Assembly: GCA_009711785.1 (NCBI GenBank)
Contig: VENA01000051.1
Location: forward strand, 1-62,000
Length of the DNA: 62,000 bases
Source: Bacillota bacterium
GTDB taxonomy: Bacteria > Bacillota > Clostridia > Tissierellales > MES13
Direction: 5' to 3'
Shown: positions 1-8,829 of the stretch, piece after piece
Numbering within the stretch: the first letter of the stretch is position 1
Layout of the letters: the number at the start of each line of letters is the position of its first letter
Position numbers and translations under genes: made by a program
Notes under the pieces: model-generated
Seen by the model: only the letters and a program-made list of their open reading frames with translations
Databases searched by the model: none
What the model was told of the DNA's origin: nothing

Positions 1-688
1 CATGATTGATAGTATGATTTCCAATATCCATTCCCTTATCTACTATATATTTTAATTTTTCTTTTATATACTTTTGTTGCCCAAAGGGATACATATTAAC
101 AAAGAAAGTTGCTTCTAAAGGAAAATCAGGATGCTTTTTATTAAATTCTTCTAATATAGCCACTGCACAATCTGGATCTATTTTAGTTTTATTATTTTCT
201 GTTTCTATTAGATTAAAATTATCTTGCCACCCATCATCAAAGGTAAGCACAATAGGTGTATAGCCAGCCTCTGTAGTTATATTTCCTTTAACATAATCCT
301 CTAAACTTATTGGCCTATATCCTTTTTCATATAATATTTTAAGGTCCTTTCTAAAATTATCAGGAGTCCTTCTAAATTGCCCCTCAGGTTCACCGATAGA
401 ATGATACATTAAAACCATTACTTGTCCTGCTTCGTTAGGTTTAACCTTTTGTAAATCTATTTCTTTTACTTGTTTTTCTTCCTCTTTTTCATTATCATTT
501 TTTTCATCTTCTTTATCTTCTGACTTATCATTATCTTCTAAATCATTTTCTTTTTCTTGATTTTCATCTTCATTTTCTTCTATATTGTCCTTTGGATTTG
601 CTGTATTAATAGCACTTATATTACATCCTGTTGTTATAATAGTCATAATAACTATTAAAATTATCATATTACTCTTAAGTTTTTTCAA
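1..688 (-). CDS. Polysaccharide deacetylase lipoprotein (3' part cut by window edge)
   Basis: Only the first 229 codons are in the window; the C-terminus lies beyond base 1. The start is TTG at 688-686, six bases after a strong AAGGAGGG site. The N-terminus is a lipoprotein signal ending in TTGC (Cys22). A very acidic Glu/Asp/Lys linker (about residues 36-73) follows and probably spans the wall. The NodB-type catalytic domain then begins, with MVLMYHSIG near 91-99, the LTFDDG motif at 148-153 and HTINH at 225-229, which supplies the two metal-binding histidines. The family removes acetyl groups from peptidoglycan or other surface sugars using a divalent metal. The substrate cannot be told from this part. 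Confidence 0.88.
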   Translation of the reverse strand, partial: MKKLKSNMIILIVIMTIITTGCNISAINTANPKDNIEENEDENQEKENDLEDNDKSEDKEDEKNDNEKEEEKQVKEIDLQKVKPNEAGQVMVLMYHSIGEPEGQFRRTPDNFRKDLKILYEKGYRPISLEDYVKGNITTEAGYTPIVLTFDDGWQDNFNLIETENNKTKIDPDCAVAILEEFNKKHPDFPLEATFFVNMYPFGQQKYIKEKLKYIVDKGMDIGNHTINH

Positions 689-863
689 ATAATTCCCTCC
701 TTATGTTAATTACATTTAGGTCCTATATATATTCTACTATAAATCCACATTCTTTTGGGTTACAAATTATTTACATATTATTAATTATTACTAAAATGAA
801 GGAAAATTTTATATATAATAGAATACACTATAAATAGATAATAACAAAGAAAGGGGTTTTTAT

Positions 864-1070
864 ATGACTAGTACATGGAAGTGTCCTAAATGTTCTAATA
901 CATCCTATGAAACAGATCAGTTTCAAGCCACAGGAGGTACATTTTCAAAATTATTCGATGTTCAAAATAAGAAATTCTCCACAGTAACTTGTACTAAATG
1001 TAAATATACAGAAATATACAAAGCAGATACAAGTGATTTAGGAAATATATTCGATTTTTTATTTGATTAA
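864..1070 (+). CDS. Small zinc-ribbon protein
   Basis: A 68-residue protein with two CxxC pairs, C7-x2-C10 and C43-x2-C46, separated by 32 residues. This is a single zinc ribbon of the kind found in small predicted nucleic-acid-binding proteins of Firmicutes (YpzJ/COG3478-like, from memory). The tail is Asp/Phe-rich. The gene has its own GAAAGGGG ribosome site and ends in a terminator shared with the convergent mscS gene, so it is monocistronic. The function is unknown, and metal binding is inferred from the Cys spacing. Confidence 0.75.
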   Translation: MTSTWKCPKCSNTSYETDQFQATGGTFSKLFDVQNKKFSTVTCTKCKYTEIYKADTSDLGNIFDFLFD

Positions 1071-1097
1071 AAAGGATGGATAATCCATCCTTTTTAA
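1067..1097. terminator. Bidirectional terminator between zinc-ribbon gene and mscS
   Basis: The hairpin AAAGGATGGAT-AATCCATCCTTT is flanked by A- and T-runs. It can stop transcription from both convergent genes and overlaps both gene ends. Confidence 0.85.
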
Positions 1098-1897
1098 TTA
1101 TTTAAATGTACATCCATCTGTGGATATGGTATATTTATTCCTTCTTTATCAAACTCTAATTTAACTTTTTCTAAAAGTTCAAAATATATATTCCAATAAT
1201 TCTCTGTTTCACACCAAGCCCTTAGATAGAAATTAACAGAACTTGCTCCGTGTTCTCCTAATACTACTTGTGGTTTAGGAGTATCTAATATTAAAGGATG
1301 ATTTTTAGCTATTTCATTTAAAATAGCTTTTACCTTTTTAATATCATCATCATATCCTGCTGAAAAAGTAAAATCTATCCTACGTTTTTGATTTGCAGTA
1401 TAATTTATTGTACTACTATTAGATAAATTTGCATTAGGTATAATTATTCTTTTATTATCCGGTGTATTTAATATTGTATAAAATACTTGTATCTCTTCCA
1501 CTGTACCTGCATGGCCTGAAGCTTCTATATAATCCCCTGCTTTAAATGGTTTTAATATAAGTATTAAAACACCCCCTGCAAAGTTTGATAAACTTCCCTG
1601 TAATGCTAAGCCTACAGCTAATCCTGCTGAACCTATTATAGCGATAAAAGATGTCATTTCAACACCTAACATTGATGCAATAGTTATTACTAATAAAATC
1701 TGTAAAGATACTTTTATTAAAGATAATAAAAATGAGCGTAGTGATTTATCAAATCCTACTTTTTCAAATCTATTAGATACTAATTTTACTATTCTTTTAA
1801 TAATACTTAAGCCAAGTATTAAAACGACAATTGAAAGAATAATTTTTCCACCATAACTTATTATTAAATCATTTAAACTACCAAAATTTAAATCCAT
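1094..1897 (-). CDS. Small-conductance mechanosensitive channel, MscS family
   Basis: 267 residues. There are three hydrophobic segments near 16-34, 60-78 and 83-115. The third is the Gly/Ala-rich pore helix of MscS (AGLAVGLALQGSLSNFAGG around 91-109). A soluble beta/mixed domain follows, with the family signature PFKAGDYIEA at 117-126. It is close to the E. coli MscS length of 286. The family releases small solutes on hypo-osmotic shock. The start is ATG with AGGAGGAAT upstream. A second, longer MscS homologue lies near 38 kb. Confidence 0.92.
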   Translation of the reverse strand: MDLNFGSLNDLIISYGGKIILSIVVLILGLSIIKRIVKLVSNRFEKVGFDKSLRSFLLSLIKVSLQILLVITIASMLGVEMTSFIAIIGSAGLAVGLALQGSLSNFAGGVLILILKPFKAGDYIEASGHAGTVEEIQVFYTILNTPDNKRIIIPNANLSNSSTINYTANQKRRIDFTFSAGYDDDIKKVKAILNEIAKNHPLILDTPKPQVVLGEHGASSVNFYLRAWCETENYWNIYFELLEKVKLEFDKEGINIPYPQMDVHLNN

Positions 1898-1987
1898 ATA
1901 ATTCCTCCTTTATATAGTTATTTTAATACCCACTTTTAATATTTTCAATAAAGTTTTATAGAAATAAAACTAAAATACGAAAAACTA

Positions 1988-2016
1988 TTGCATTTACAAA
2001 AAGTTTGTTATATAAT
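1988..2016 (+). promoter_or_regulatory. Sigma-A-type promoter of the oligopeptide importer operon
   Basis: TTGCAT at 1988-1993, a 17-base spacer and a perfect TATAAT at 2011-2016. It stands just ahead of the structured leader and is the only clear promoter before the operon. Confidence 0.75.
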
Positions 2017-2023
2017 TAACGTA

Positions 2024-2104
2024 TCGAAAAAAGAATAACTGGCTCGTAATCATGAAGATTACTATCCCTAATGTCTAGGGAAAAGTTCTTCATGTTTTTT
2101 TATT
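2024..2104 (+). ncRNA. Structured 5' leader with mutually exclusive hairpins and intrinsic terminator
   Basis: Downstream of the promoter three perfect stems can be drawn. P1 is GTAATC/GATTAC (2046-2051 with 2057-2062). P2 is TCCCTA/TAGGGA (2065-2070 with 2076-2081). The terminator stem is CATGAAGA/TCTTCATG (2051-2058 with 2087-2094), followed directly by a T-run. P1 and the terminator stem share bases 2051-2058, so they exclude each other. This is the layout of an attenuator or riboswitch. I could not match it to a class I know; purine, preQ1, guanidine, THF and c-di-GMP consensus features are absent. The ligand or trigger is unknown. Confidence 0.6.
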
Positions 2105-2129
2105 TTTTGAATAATTTAAGGAGGTTTAT

Positions 2130-3680
2130 ATGATGAGAAAATATTTATTATCTATATTAAGTATTATTATAATTATTGCTTTTATTACAGGTTGTAATAG
2201 TAATAAAGGAAGTGGAAAAACATTAATTTATGGAAGTGCTACAGACTATTCAAGAATTAACCCTGCTTTAGATGAACACGGAGAAATTCATAAAATAATT
2301 TTTTCAGGTCTAACAAAGCATGATGAAAATAATAAAGTTATACCGGATTTAGCAAAGAGTTGGAACTTTAATAAAGAGGAACTATCTTATACTTTTATAT
2401 TAAGAGAAGATGTTAAATGGCACGATGGAACTCAATTTAATTCAGAAGATGTTAAATATACTATCGAAGCTATAAAAAATCCTAAAAATAATTCTGAAAT
2501 AAGTACTAATTATAAAGAGATAACTAAAGTTGAAATTATTGATGATTACAAAGTTAAAATTTATTTAAATAAACCCTTTCCACCTATACTTGATTATTTA
2601 TCTGTCGGTATGTTACCTAAACACATACTTGAAAATGAAGATATTAATGATTCTTCTTTTAATCAAAATCCCATAGGGACAGGTCCATATAAACTTAATA
2701 AATGGGAAATGGGGCAATACATAAAATTAAAAGCTAATGAAAACTATTATGAAAATGTAGCTAATATAGATACTTTAGTCTTTAAAGTAATAGAAGATGA
2801 AAAGGTAAGAGCACTTCAATTAAAATCAGGAGATATTGATCTAACACAAATTGAACCAAAGGATATGGAAATTTTTAAAAACAATGAATCTATTAAACTA
2901 TATAAGGAAAAAACTGCAGATTATAGAGGTATAATGTATAACTTTAAAAATCCAATTTTTGAAAATGCAAATGTAAGAAAAGCTTTAACTTATGCTATTG
3001 ATAAAGAAAAAATAGTTGATGAAGTATTAAATGGTATGGGAGAAGTAGCGAAAAGTCCCCTTCAAATGGGACCATATAATAATGAAAATATAAAAACATA
3101 CTCATTCAATCCTAAAAGGGCTAAAGAATTACTAGATAAATCAGGATGGATCGTAGGTAGTGATAATATAAGAGAAAAAAATGGAGAAAAACTTTCCTTT
3201 AATATAGTTTGTTTTGAAGGAGATCCAGTGAGAATAAATATTGCTAATAGTGCCTGTCAATATTTTAAAAATATAAATGTCGATGCAAATGTAAAAATTA
3301 AACCTAAAGGTTCTGTTAAATGGTCAGAAATTGATTCTTTTTTAATCGGTTGGGGAAGTCCTTTTGACCCTGATGATCATACTTATAAAGTATTTCATTC
3401 TACACAAGCAGATGAAGGTGTTAATTTAAATTCATATTCTAATGATAAAGTAGATAATTTATTAGAAAAAGCTAGAACAACATTAGATAATAATAAAAGA
3501 AAAAAATATTATAATAAATTCCAAGAAGAATTTGCTGAAGATCCTCCATATTCTCTTATAGCTTATATAGATGCTGTATATGGAGCGAATAAAAACATAA
3601 CTGGAATTAATAGTAGAGTATTAGGCCATCATGGTGTTGGCTTCTTATGGAATATTGAAAAGTGGGATATTAAAAAATGA
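2130..3680 (+). CDS. ABC transporter substrate-binding lipoprotein, oligopeptide/dipeptide/nickel type (SBP family 5)
   Basis: 516 residues, a usual length for OppA/DppA/NikA proteins. The lipobox is FITGC (Cys22). The family-5 signature appears near residues 70-130: LAKSW, FILREDVKWHDG and FNSEDVKYTIEAI. The end contains GINSRVLGHHGVGFLWNIEKW. The protein would sit lipid-anchored outside the membrane and deliver its ligand to the two permeases encoded next. The start is ATG after TAAGGAGG. A second ATG follows immediately, so the start could be one codon later. The ligand (peptide, nickel chelate or other) cannot be read from sequence. The gene follows an attenuator-like leader. Confidence 0.9.
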   Translation: MMRKYLLSILSIIIIIAFITGCNSNKGSGKTLIYGSATDYSRINPALDEHGEIHKIIFSGLTKHDENNKVIPDLAKSWNFNKEELSYTFILREDVKWHDGTQFNSEDVKYTIEAIKNPKNNSEISTNYKEITKVEIIDDYKVKIYLNKPFPPILDYLSVGMLPKHILENEDINDSSFNQNPIGTGPYKLNKWEMGQYIKLKANENYYENVANIDTLVFKVIEDEKVRALQLKSGDIDLTQIEPKDMEIFKNNESIKLYKEKTADYRGIMYNFKNPIFENANVRKALTYAIDKEKIVDEVLNGMGEVAKSPLQMGPYNNENIKTYSFNPKRAKELLDKSGWIVGSDNIREKNGEKLSFNIVCFEGDPVRINIANSACQYFKNINVDANVKIKPKGSVKWSEIDSFLIGWGSPFDPDDHTYKVFHSTQADEGVNLNSYSNDKVDNLLEKARTTLDNNKRKKYYNKFQEEFAEDPPYSLIAYIDAVYGANKNITGINSRVLGHHGVGFLWNIEKWDIKK

Positions 3681-4636
3681 TTACCTTTATAAAAAAGTTC
3701 CTTCTTTCTCCTTTAATCACATTTTTTATATTAACTTTTATGATATTTATTATTGCCCATACAATGCCAGGTGATCCTTTATACTCAATATATGGTGATT
3801 CTGCTAAAAACATTTCAAAACTTCAAAGGGAAACTATTACAGAAAATATGGGTCTTAATAAACCTTTATTAGTTCAATATAAAGGCTGGATTAATAATCT
3901 ATTTAAAGGGAAGTTAGGCAAATCCTTCAAATATGGTGTTAATGTAATAAATATAATAAAAAAAGCTCTTAATAATACTTTACTTTTGACAACTATAATA
4001 CTTTTTTTCATTATTATACTTTCTTTAATACTTGGTATTATATGTGCTTTAAACGAAGGTAATTTATTAGATTATATTATTACTAAAGTTGGTACTTTTT
4101 TATATTGTATTCCAGCATTTTGGTTAGCTTTAGTTTTTATCCTTATATTTAGTGTGAAACTGAATGTATTTCCTTCTTCAGGGGTTTATGATATAGGTAA
4201 AGAAGGAAACTTTTTAAATAAATTAAAGCACACAATACTACCATCCTCTGTAATTATTATTGGTCATATAGGCTATTATTCTAATTTCATTAGAAATAAG
4301 GTTCTAGAGGAAATAAAAAATAATTATGTTATTTTAGCAAAATCAAAGGGTATATCAAGAAACGAAATTCTAACAAAACATATTTTAAAAAATATTATGC
4401 CTAGCTTTATTATTTTAATATCAACATCATTAAACCACATTATAGGTGGATCCCTTGTAGTTGAATATATTTTTTCTTATCCAGGCATTGGTAAATATAT
4501 TTTTGAATCTGCAAAATTTCATGACTATCCTTTATTAATGGGCTGCATTGTTATAATTGGATTTCTAGTTATTTTAGTTAATATAAGTGCTGAATTAGTC
4601 TCAGTTTATTTAGACCCAAGAATCATTGAGGAGTGA
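3677..4636 (+). CDS. ABC transporter permease, OppB/DppB type
   Basis: 319 residues with about six membrane segments. The N-terminal helix and the HTMPGDPL motif near 30-37 are typical of DppB/NikB. The EAA loop that docks an ATPase is visible around 205-235 (NYVILAKSKGISRNEILTKH). The start overlaps the stop of the binding-protein gene by four bases (ATGA), so the two are translationally coupled. It forms the import channel with the next permease. Confidence 0.92.
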   Translation: MITFIKKFLLSPLITFFILTFMIFIIAHTMPGDPLYSIYGDSAKNISKLQRETITENMGLNKPLLVQYKGWINNLFKGKLGKSFKYGVNVINIIKKALNNTLLLTTIILFFIIILSLILGIICALNEGNLLDYIITKVGTFLYCIPAFWLALVFILIFSVKLNVFPSSGVYDIGKEGNFLNKLKHTILPSSVIIIGHIGYYSNFIRNKVLEEIKNNYVILAKSKGISRNEILTKHILKNIMPSFIILISTSLNHIIGGSLVVEYIFSYPGIGKYIFESAKFHDYPLLMGCIVIIGFLVILVNISAELVSVYLDPRIIEE

Positions 4637-4640
4637 TCAT

Positions 4641-5531
4641 ATGAGTTCTAAAGCTCTATTTTCTCCATTAGATAAAAAAAATACATCTAAACAACCTAAT
4701 ATAAAAATAAGAAAATCAAATGAAAATTTTCCTTATGTCTCTATTTTATTTTTAATAACAATTACTTTTTTTTCATTTTTCTTTACTTTTTTCATAAAAG
4801 AAGACCCAAACTTTATAAATTTGAATAGAACTTATATTTCTCCAAATACAAATTTCTTATTTGGAACAGATTCTTTAGGTAGAGATATTTTTTCAAACAT
4901 TCTATACGGTGGAAAAATTTCTATCTCAATAGGTATTTTATCGATGTTTACCTCTAGTATTATTGGTATTTTATATGGCTCTATTAGTGGTTATTTTGGT
5001 GGGACTTTAGATAAAATAATGATGAGATTAATAGACATCTTTTTAATTATACCACCTATTGTTTCTATTGCTTTTTTACAATCTTTATTTGAAAAAAGAG
5101 GCATAATACAAATAGTATTAGTTATATCTATTATAAGTTGGATGAAAATAGCTAAAGTAGTTAGAAGTGAAGTTTTAAAAATTAAGCAATATGATTTTAT
5201 ACTAGCCTCAAAATTACTAGGTGCAAATTTTTTTCATATATTGTTTAAACACTTAATACCTAATGTTCTTCCAACGATAATATATATGTGTTGCTTAACC
5301 GTTGCAAAAGGAATTTTAACAGAATCAACTTTAAGTTTTCTAGGACTTGGTCTTCCTCAAAATATTCCCTCCTGGGGAAATATGCTTATAAACGCTCAAA
5401 GAGACATCTTATTAAATAAATGGTGGACTAGTATATTTCCAGGTTTATTTATTATAATAACAGTCTTTTCAATAACTAATATTGGAGAATACTTAAGAAA
5501 GAAACTCTCTAGAAAACAAAGTTTCTTATAG
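4641..5531 (+). CDS. ABC transporter permease, OppC/DppC type
   Basis: I choose ATG at 4641 (296 residues) because GAGGAG at 4628-4633 stands seven bases before it. An in-frame TTG at 4626 would overlap that ribosome site. An N-terminal membrane helix is followed by FGTDSLGRDIFSNILYGGK, the OppC signature, then five helices with the EAA loop near 180-205 (YDFILASKLLGANFFHILF). The last gene of the operon: a terminator follows and no OppD/OppF-type ATPase genes are present. The importer must borrow ATPases encoded elsewhere. Confidence 0.9.
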   Translation: MSSKALFSPLDKKNTSKQPNIKIRKSNENFPYVSILFLITITFFSFFFTFFIKEDPNFINLNRTYISPNTNFLFGTDSLGRDIFSNILYGGKISISIGILSMFTSSIIGILYGSISGYFGGTLDKIMMRLIDIFLIIPPIVSIAFLQSLFEKRGIIQIVLVISIISWMKIAKVVRSEVLKIKQYDFILASKLLGANFFHILFKHLIPNVLPTIIYMCCLTVAKGILTESTLSFLGLGLPQNIPSWGNMLINAQRDILLNKWWTSIFPGLFIIITVFSITNIGEYLRKKLSRKQSFL

Positions 5532-5535
5532 ATAT

Positions 5536-5571
5536 AAAAAACCAAGAACTTTAAAAGTTCTTGGTTTTTCT
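5536..5571. terminator. Bidirectional terminator between the importer operon and gdhA
   Basis: Stem AACCAAGAACTT/AAGTTCTTGGTT with an A-run before and a T-run after it. It serves both convergent transcripts. Confidence 0.9.
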
Positions 5572-5575
5572 ATGT

Positions 5576-6916
5576 CTAGTATTTTCCTTGAGCATGCATA
5601 GCTTCTGCTACTTTAACAAATCCTGCTATATTTGCTCCTTTAACTAAGTTATATCCAAGTCCATACTCTTTAGCTGCTTCCATTGCATTGTTATGGATAT
5701 TTACCATTATTTCTTTAAGTTTTGCATCTACTTCTTCTTCTGTCCATGACATTCTCATACTATTTTGACTCATTTCTAATGCTGATGTTGCAACTCCACC
5801 TGCATTTGCTGCCTTAGCAGGTCCTATGATTACTCCCTTTTCCATTAAGTAATCCATTGCATCATTTGTACATGGCATATTAGATGCTTCTGTTATGAAT
5901 TTAACTCCATTTTCTACTATCTTCTTAGCATCTTCTAAGTGAATTTCGTTTTGAGTTGCACATGGCATTACTATATCTACGTCTACTCCCCATGGCTTTT
6001 CTCCTTCGAAGTATTCAACACCAAATTTATCTGCATAATCTTTAACCATGTCTCTTCCTGAAGCTCTCATTTCTAACATATAATCTATTTTTTCTCCAGT
6101 TATTCCATCTGGGTCATAGATGTATCCATCAGGTCCTGAAAGTGTTACTACCTTTCCGCCTAATTCACTTATCTTTTGAGCAGCTCCCCAAGCAACATTA
6201 CCAAATCCTGATACTGCTACTGTTTTACCTTCAAAAGTTTCTCCTTCATGCTTTAACATTTCATTACAGAAGTAAGTTGCTCCGAATCCTGTTGCTTCTG
6301 GTCTTATTAAACTTCCACCATAAGCTAAACCTTTTCCTGTAAGCACTCCATTTTCAAATGCTCCTCTTATTCTTCTGTATTGTCCGTAAAGGTATCCGAT
6401 TTCTCTTCCACCTACTCCGATATCTCCTGCTGGTACATCTACATCTGGTCCTATATGTCTATATAATTCTGTCATAAAGCTTTCACAGAATCTCATTATT
6501 TCTCCGTCTGATTTTCCACGAGGATCAAAGTCTGATCCACCTTTTCCTCCTCCTATTGGAAGACCTGTTAATGAGTTTTTAAATATTTGTTCAAATCCTA
6601 AGAACTTAACTATTCCTAAATAAACTGATGGATGAAATCTAAGTCCACCTTTGTATGGTCCTATTGCTCCATTGAATTGAACTCTAAATCCACGGTTAAC
6701 TTGTGTTTTACCTTCGTCATCAACCCATGGTACTCTAAACATAATCTGTCTTTCTGGTTCACAAATTCTTTCTAAAATATTAGCTTCTACATACTGAGGA
6801 TTTTTTTCAAGTACAGGCCCTAATGAACCTAATACCTCCTCTACTGTTTGTAAAAATTCTGGTTCGTTAGCGTTTCTTTCTTTAACTTGATTAAATACAT
6901 CTTCAATATAACCCAT
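5576..6916 (-). CDS. gdhA: Glutamate dehydrogenase, hexameric family I
   Basis: Interconverts glutamate and 2-oxoglutarate plus ammonium. I choose ATG at 6916 (446 residues), because the ATG at 6925 abuts the AAAGGGAG site with no spacer. Visible are the glutamate-binding segment QFNGAIGPYKGGLRFHPS, the catalytic Lys in PIGGGKGGSDFDP, the Asp in DVPAGDIGVG, and the dinucleotide fold SGFGNVAWG. From memory the sequence, including FGNVAWG and LSGPDGYIYDP, is very close to the NAD-dependent enzyme of Clostridium symbiosum. NAD use is therefore more likely than NADP, though not proven. It lies 24 bases after oadB at the end of the aspartate operon, where it would recycle the amino acceptor. Confidence 0.95.
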   Translation of the reverse strand: MGYIEDVFNQVKERNANEPEFLQTVEEVLGSLGPVLEKNPQYVEANILERICEPERQIMFRVPWVDDEGKTQVNRGFRVQFNGAIGPYKGGLRFHPSVYLGIVKFLGFEQIFKNSLTGLPIGGGKGGSDFDPRGKSDGEIMRFCESFMTELYRHIGPDVDVPAGDIGVGGREIGYLYGQYRRIRGAFENGVLTGKGLAYGGSLIRPEATGFGATYFCNEMLKHEGETFEGKTVAVSGFGNVAWGAAQKISELGGKVVTLSGPDGYIYDPDGITGEKIDYMLEMRASGRDMVKDYADKFGVEYFEGEKPWGVDVDIVMPCATQNEIHLEDAKKIVENGVKFITEASNMPCTNDAMDYLMEKGVIIGPAKAANAGGVATSALEMSQNSMRMSWTEEEVDAKLKEIMVNIHNNAMEAAKEYGLGYNLVKGANIAGFVKVAEAMHAQGKY

Positions 6917-6940
6917 TTCGTTCATCTCCCTTTATATTAT

Positions 6941-8050
6941 TTAAAACATATTTAGTAAAATACCAGCTGCTACTGCCGATCCTATAACACCAGCAACATT
7001 TGGTCCCATAGCATGCATAAGTAAAAAGTTAGATGGATTTTCTTCACGTCCAACCTTCTGAACAACCCTAGCTGCCATTGGTACAGCTGATACTCCTGCT
7101 GCTCCTATCATTGGATTGATCTTACCCTTACTTAGTTTATACATAATTTTACCGAATAATACACCTGAAATTGTTCCTACTGAAAATGCTATAAGTCCTA
7201 AAGCTACAATTTTTAAAGTACTTGCCTGTAAAAATACATCTGCACTTGCTTTAGCTCCAACTGTTATTCCTAGGATGATTGTAACTATGTACATAAATGA
7301 GTTTTGTGCAGTTTCTGCTAATTTAGGTACCACACCTGATTCCCTTATAAGATTTCCAAACATCAACATTCCTATTAAAGGTGCAGATGATGGTAATAAT
7401 TTTATAGTAAAGATAGCAACTAATACTGGAAAAACTACCTTTTCTTTTTTACTAACTGGTCTTAGTTGTTTCATTTTTACTTGTCTTTCTTCTTTAGTTG
7501 TTAATAAACGTATTATAGGTGGTTGAATTATTGGTACCAATGCCATATAAGAATATGCTGCCAATGCAATTGGTCCTAATAAATCAGGTGCTAATTGGCC
7601 TGTTAAAAATATTGCTGTTGGTCCATCAGCTCCTCCTATTATACCTATAGATGCTGCTTCATTTAACGGAAATCCTAATAATACTGCTCCAATTAAAGCA
7701 AAGAATATACCAAATTGTGCAGCAGCTCCTAATAAAACACTCTTTGGATTTGCTATTAAAGGTCCAAAATCAGTACTCGCTCCAACACATAAAAATATTA
7801 AAGGTGGATAAATTCCTCTTTTAGTACCTTCATATAAGTAATGTAATAATCCATCTTCAGCCATTAAACCTGTTCCTGGTAAGTTAACAAGTAACATACC
7901 AAAGGCTATTGGTATTAATAGATATGGTTCATATCCTTTATTAATTGCTAAATATAAAAATACACAAGCAATAATAATCATTATAATTTCATTTACACTG
8001 GTTTGTAATATACCTGTGCTTGTCCAAAAGTTATGCAACATTTGTCCCAT
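6941..8050 (-). CDS. oadB: Na+-translocating decarboxylase, beta subunit (OadB/MmdB/GcdB family)
   Basis: 369 residues with about nine to eleven membrane segments. The family hallmark [20 protein letters not shown] is near residues 135-155, followed by [19 protein letters not shown]. These conserved segments carry the Asp and Ser/Tyr residues used in Na+ translocation. The beta subunit decarboxylates the carboxybiotin carrier and exports Na+. In this operon the carrier, gamma and carboxyltransferase subunits come just before it. Sequence alone does not separate oxaloacetate, methylmalonyl-CoA and glutaconyl-CoA systems. The alpha subunit and the aspartate aminotransferase favour oxaloacetate. 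Confidence 0.93.
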   Translation of the reverse strand: MGQMLHNFWTSTGILQTSVNEIIMIIIACVFLYLAINKGYEPYLLIPIAFGMLLVNLPGTGLMAEDGLLHYLYEGTKRGIYPPLIFLCVGASTDFGPLIANPKSVLLGAAAQFGIFFALIGAVLLGFPLNEAASIGIIGGADGPTAIFLTGQLAPDLLGPIALAAYSYMALVPIIQPPIIRLLTTKEERQVKMKQLRPVSKKEKVVFPVLVAIFTIKLLPSSAPLIGMLMFGNLIRESGVVPKLAETAQNSFMYIVTIILGITVGAKASADVFLQASTLKIVALGLIAFSVGTISGVLFGKIMYKLSKGKINPMIGAAGVSAVPMAARVVQKVGREENPSNFLLMHAMGPNVAGVIGSAVAAGILLNMF

Positions 8051-8082
8051 TTAAAATTCCATCCCTTCTATTAATTTAAGGT

Positions 8083-8475
8083 TTAGTCTAAAGTAACTAA
8101 TACTTCTTCTACTTCAACCTGTGCTCCCTTTGATGTATTTATCGATGAAACTATACCATCTCTTGGTGCAACGATTTCATTTTCCATTTTCATAGCCTCT
8201 AACACAACTAAAACCTGGCCTTCTTTAACACTTTCTCCTTCACTTACTTTAATATCAAATATTGACCCTGGCATAGGAGCAACTACCTCTTCTCCATCAC
8301 TTGGGGCAGCCTTTTTAACTGGCTCTTTCTTTTCTACTGGTTTTTTTGGAGCTTCCTTTTTAACTTCCTTTGTGGCAGTTGCTGTAGAAGTTGTTGCAGC
8401 TGATTCTTCTGAACCTAACTTTTCTACCTCTATTTCATATACCTCTCCATCTAAACGAATTCTATATTTATCCAT
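8083..8475 (-). CDS. Biotin carboxyl carrier protein of the Na+-pumping decarboxylase
   Basis: 130 residues. A short N-terminal region is followed by a flexible Ala/Pro/Lys-rich hinge (about 25-60). The biotinyl/lipoyl domain carries EAMKMENE with the biotin-accepting Lys96. The carrier moves CO2 from the carboxyltransferase to the membrane beta subunit. In many organisms this domain is fused to OadA; here it is a separate gene, as in methylmalonyl-CoA decarboxylases. It lies between oadG and oadB with short gaps and has its own AGGAGGAAA site. Confidence 0.95.
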   Translation of the reverse strand: MDKYRIRLDGEVYEIEVEKLGSEESAATTSTATATKEVKKEAPKKPVEKKEPVKKAAPSDGEEVVAPMPGSIFDIKVSEGESVKEGQVLVVLEAMKMENEIVAPRDGIVSSINTSKGAQVEVEEVLVTLD

Positions 8476-8497
8476 TTTAATTTCCTCCTGACTTTTT

Positions 8498-8815
8498 TTA
8501 ACTTACCTTTTTTATACTTTTTATTTTAATATTAGATGATCTTTTCTTTTCACTTGATGCTATAGCTGCTGTAAATGCTGCAACTAAAGCTTTATTATCA
8601 CTTAAATCTACATCTCTTTTAATTTTACTTTTATTACTTTTTGTACTTTTACTTTTAGTAACTTTTTTAGATGACTTTTTTTCATTTTTATCTTCTTTAA
8701 ATACAACTTTAAAAAGCTGTAATATAAAAGATATTGAAAGTAAAGTAAGAAATACAACACTCATACTTAAAACAGTAACATTAAAAACTTTAATTAAATC
8801 AGAACCACCTGTCAT
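8498..8815 (-). CDS. oadG: Na+-pumping decarboxylase gamma subunit (OadG family)
   Basis: 105 residues. One N-terminal membrane helix (about 8-35) is followed by a Lys/Ser-rich cytosolic tail, with DNKALVAAFTAAIAS near 72-86 as in OadG/MmdD proteins. The gamma subunit anchors and assembles the complex and joins the alpha subunit to the beta subunit. The family is short and poorly conserved, so the call rests on membrane topology and operon position as well as sequence. Confidence 0.85.
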   Translation of the reverse strand: MTGGSDLIKVFNVTVLSMSVVFLTLLSISFILQLFKVVFKEDKNEKKSSKKVTKSKSTKSNKSKIKRDVDLSDNKALVAAFTAAIASSEKKRSSNIKIKSIKKVS

Positions 8816-8829
8816 TTATTACACCACCT

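Noticed and set aside
2024..2104. The leader as a guanidine-II, purine, preQ1 or c-di-GMP riboswitch
   Set aside because: Loops are ATGAA and ATGTC rather than ACGR, and the conserved cores of the other classes cannot be found.
6142..6342. Rightward frames inside gdhA, oadB, proA, rpsK and other strong genes
   Set aside because: They lie opposite highly conserved coding sequence, have no ribosome sites and low-complexity products; they are shadows.
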